Of a DNA stretch of 13,225 bases, positions 12,516-13,225 are shown in pieces. This stretch comes from Caldifarciminota bacterium (GTDB lineage: Bacteria; Hydrothermota; Hydrothermia; LBFQ01; DSFT01), in NCBI GenBank assembly GCA_015494735.1, contig WGAQ01000101.1, forward strand, positions 1-13,225, given 5' to 3'. Within the stretch, counting starts at the first letter, position 1, and each line of letters opens with the position of its first letter. The notes below the pieces were generated by a model. The model was given only the letters and a program-made list of their open reading frames with translations. It made no database searches and was not told the origin of the DNA. The translations under genes were made by a program, and so were the position numbers.

Positions 12516-13225
12516 AGTTTCCATTCCCATTGGGTATCTCTCCGACTTCTGGTGTGAGGTGCTGGAGTCTGCGGTGAAGCCGCCAATTCCCATTGGGTAT
12601 CTCGTCGACCAGAAGGTTGTTAGTAAGGATAAGTCAGAAAGAAAGACAAGTCGCCAATTCCCATTGGGTATCTCGTCGACGTCGTCAGTGCTATATTTCT
12701 GAAAGTGGCCTGGGAGGTCGCCAATTCCCACTGGGTATCTCTCCGACCATTTTTTACGATTACGATTACGAGTTGTGGGCTGGGTCGCCAATTCCCACTG
12801 GGTATCTCTCCGACCAAGGAATACGGTGAGATTATGATTCCACCGAATATAGAAGTCGCCAATTCCCACTGGGTATCTCTCCGACCAGCTTTGCGAGAAA
12901 ACTGTTCTGAGAAACAATAAAGTCGCCAATTCCCACTGGGTATCTCTCCGACGAAGAAAAGTAATTGCCGAGAACGCCGCATTCGATGAGGTCGCCAATT
13001 CCCACTGGGTATCTCTCCGACTAGTAAATAGACACAAAGACAAGCTTAAAGTATTGAAGTCGCCAATTCCCACTGGGTATCTCTCCGACGGAAGGTAGTG
13101 CGCTTCAAGGACACGGGTCGCTATGGAGTCGCCAATTCCCACTGGGTATCTCTCCGACGGCGACCGTGGGGAGGGGGCCCGCAATGGGCCCCCTCGTCGC
13201 CAATTCCCACTGGGTATCTCTCCGA
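12516..13225 (-). CRISPR. CRISPR array, 11 repeats of 31 bases, continuing past the right edge
   Basis: Repeats start at 12516 (degenerate), 12579, 12650, 12717, 12784, 12855, 12922, 12991, 13059, 13128 and 13196 (last base cut by the window end). On the plus strand they begin GTCGCCAATT and end TCTCCGAC. Eight repeats (12717 onward) are identical over what is visible. The ten spacers are all different and 32, 40, 36, 36, 40, 36, 38, 37, 38 and 37 bases long. Degeneracy is confined to the left end: the repeat at 12516 has lost its first seven bases except one. This places the leader to the right and transcription on the minus strand, where the repeat begins GTCGGAGAGA. No GAAAC-type tail is present. 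Repeat and spacer lengths fit type I or III, but without cas genes the type is open. Confidence 0.97.

Noticed and set aside
12176..12520. Region left of the array as the CRISPR leader
   Set aside because: Repeat degeneration is at this end, which marks the leader-distal side; the promoter-like repeat copy points the wrong way for the inferred crRNA strand.
12501..13184. Long minus-strand open frame of 227 codons across the CRISPR array
   Set aside because: Its translation is a periodic RYPVGIGD motif produced by the CRISPR repeats; it is not a protein gene.
1..13225. tRNA, rRNA, transposase, integrase or cas genes
   Set aside because: I looked for these and saw none. The ATPase cassette is called possibly mobile only because of its repeats and composition.

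Overview
The window looks like part of the chromosome of a diderm (two-membrane), probably thermophilic bacterium. A bacterial L28 ribosomal protein, a TamB-like envelope protein and an OmpA/Pal-type lipoprotein indicate a bacterium with an outer membrane. Heavy use of ATA and AGG/AGA codons fits a thermophile. The first gene ends in a domain like the C-terminal sorting signals of the Bacteroidota/FCB and WOR-3-like lineages, so a candidate phylum of that kind is my best guess. This placement is inference with low confidence.

Layout. At 1-1029 lies the 3' end of a secreted beta-propeller protein, converging on a minus-strand cluster at 1053-5289: phosphonate-type binding lipoprotein, then L28 (rpmB), then a long tamB-like gene. 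A divergent intergenic region at 5290-5355 starts the plus-strand genes: an OmpA-family lipoprotein with a terminator, a Dph6-type PP-loop ATPase, a DASS/SLC13 anion symporter, a half-size EamA transporter, a lone 2-oxoacid dehydrogenase E1 alpha subunit coupled to an SPFH/band-7 membrane protein, and an archaeal-type AAA+ ATPase. The ATPase gene is bracketed by two perfect 42-base copies of a palindromic repeat. After it come about 230 bases of unassigned DNA and a CRISPR array that runs off the right edge. No cas gene is in the window.

Shared regulation. Six genes (phosphonate-type binding protein, rpmB, DASS, eamA, E1 alpha, AAA+ ATPase) carry a -10-like TAAAAT/TATAAT box only 6-9 bases before the start codon, with no Shine-Dalgarno sequence. 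This implies leaderless or nearly leaderless mRNAs. The ompA-like gene has the same box farther upstream plus a strong AAAAGGAGG, so both initiation modes seem to coexist.

The accessory right end (11100-13225) is the most unusual part. The ATPase cassette with its flanking repeats looks AT-richer than its neighbours. Its second repeat copy is a promoter-like element that fires into the unassigned segment towards the CRISPR array. The array has a 31-base repeat with GTCG...CGAC ends and no GAAAC-type tail. Its left end decays stepwise, which suggests that the leader lies to the right, outside the window, and that the array is read on the minus strand.
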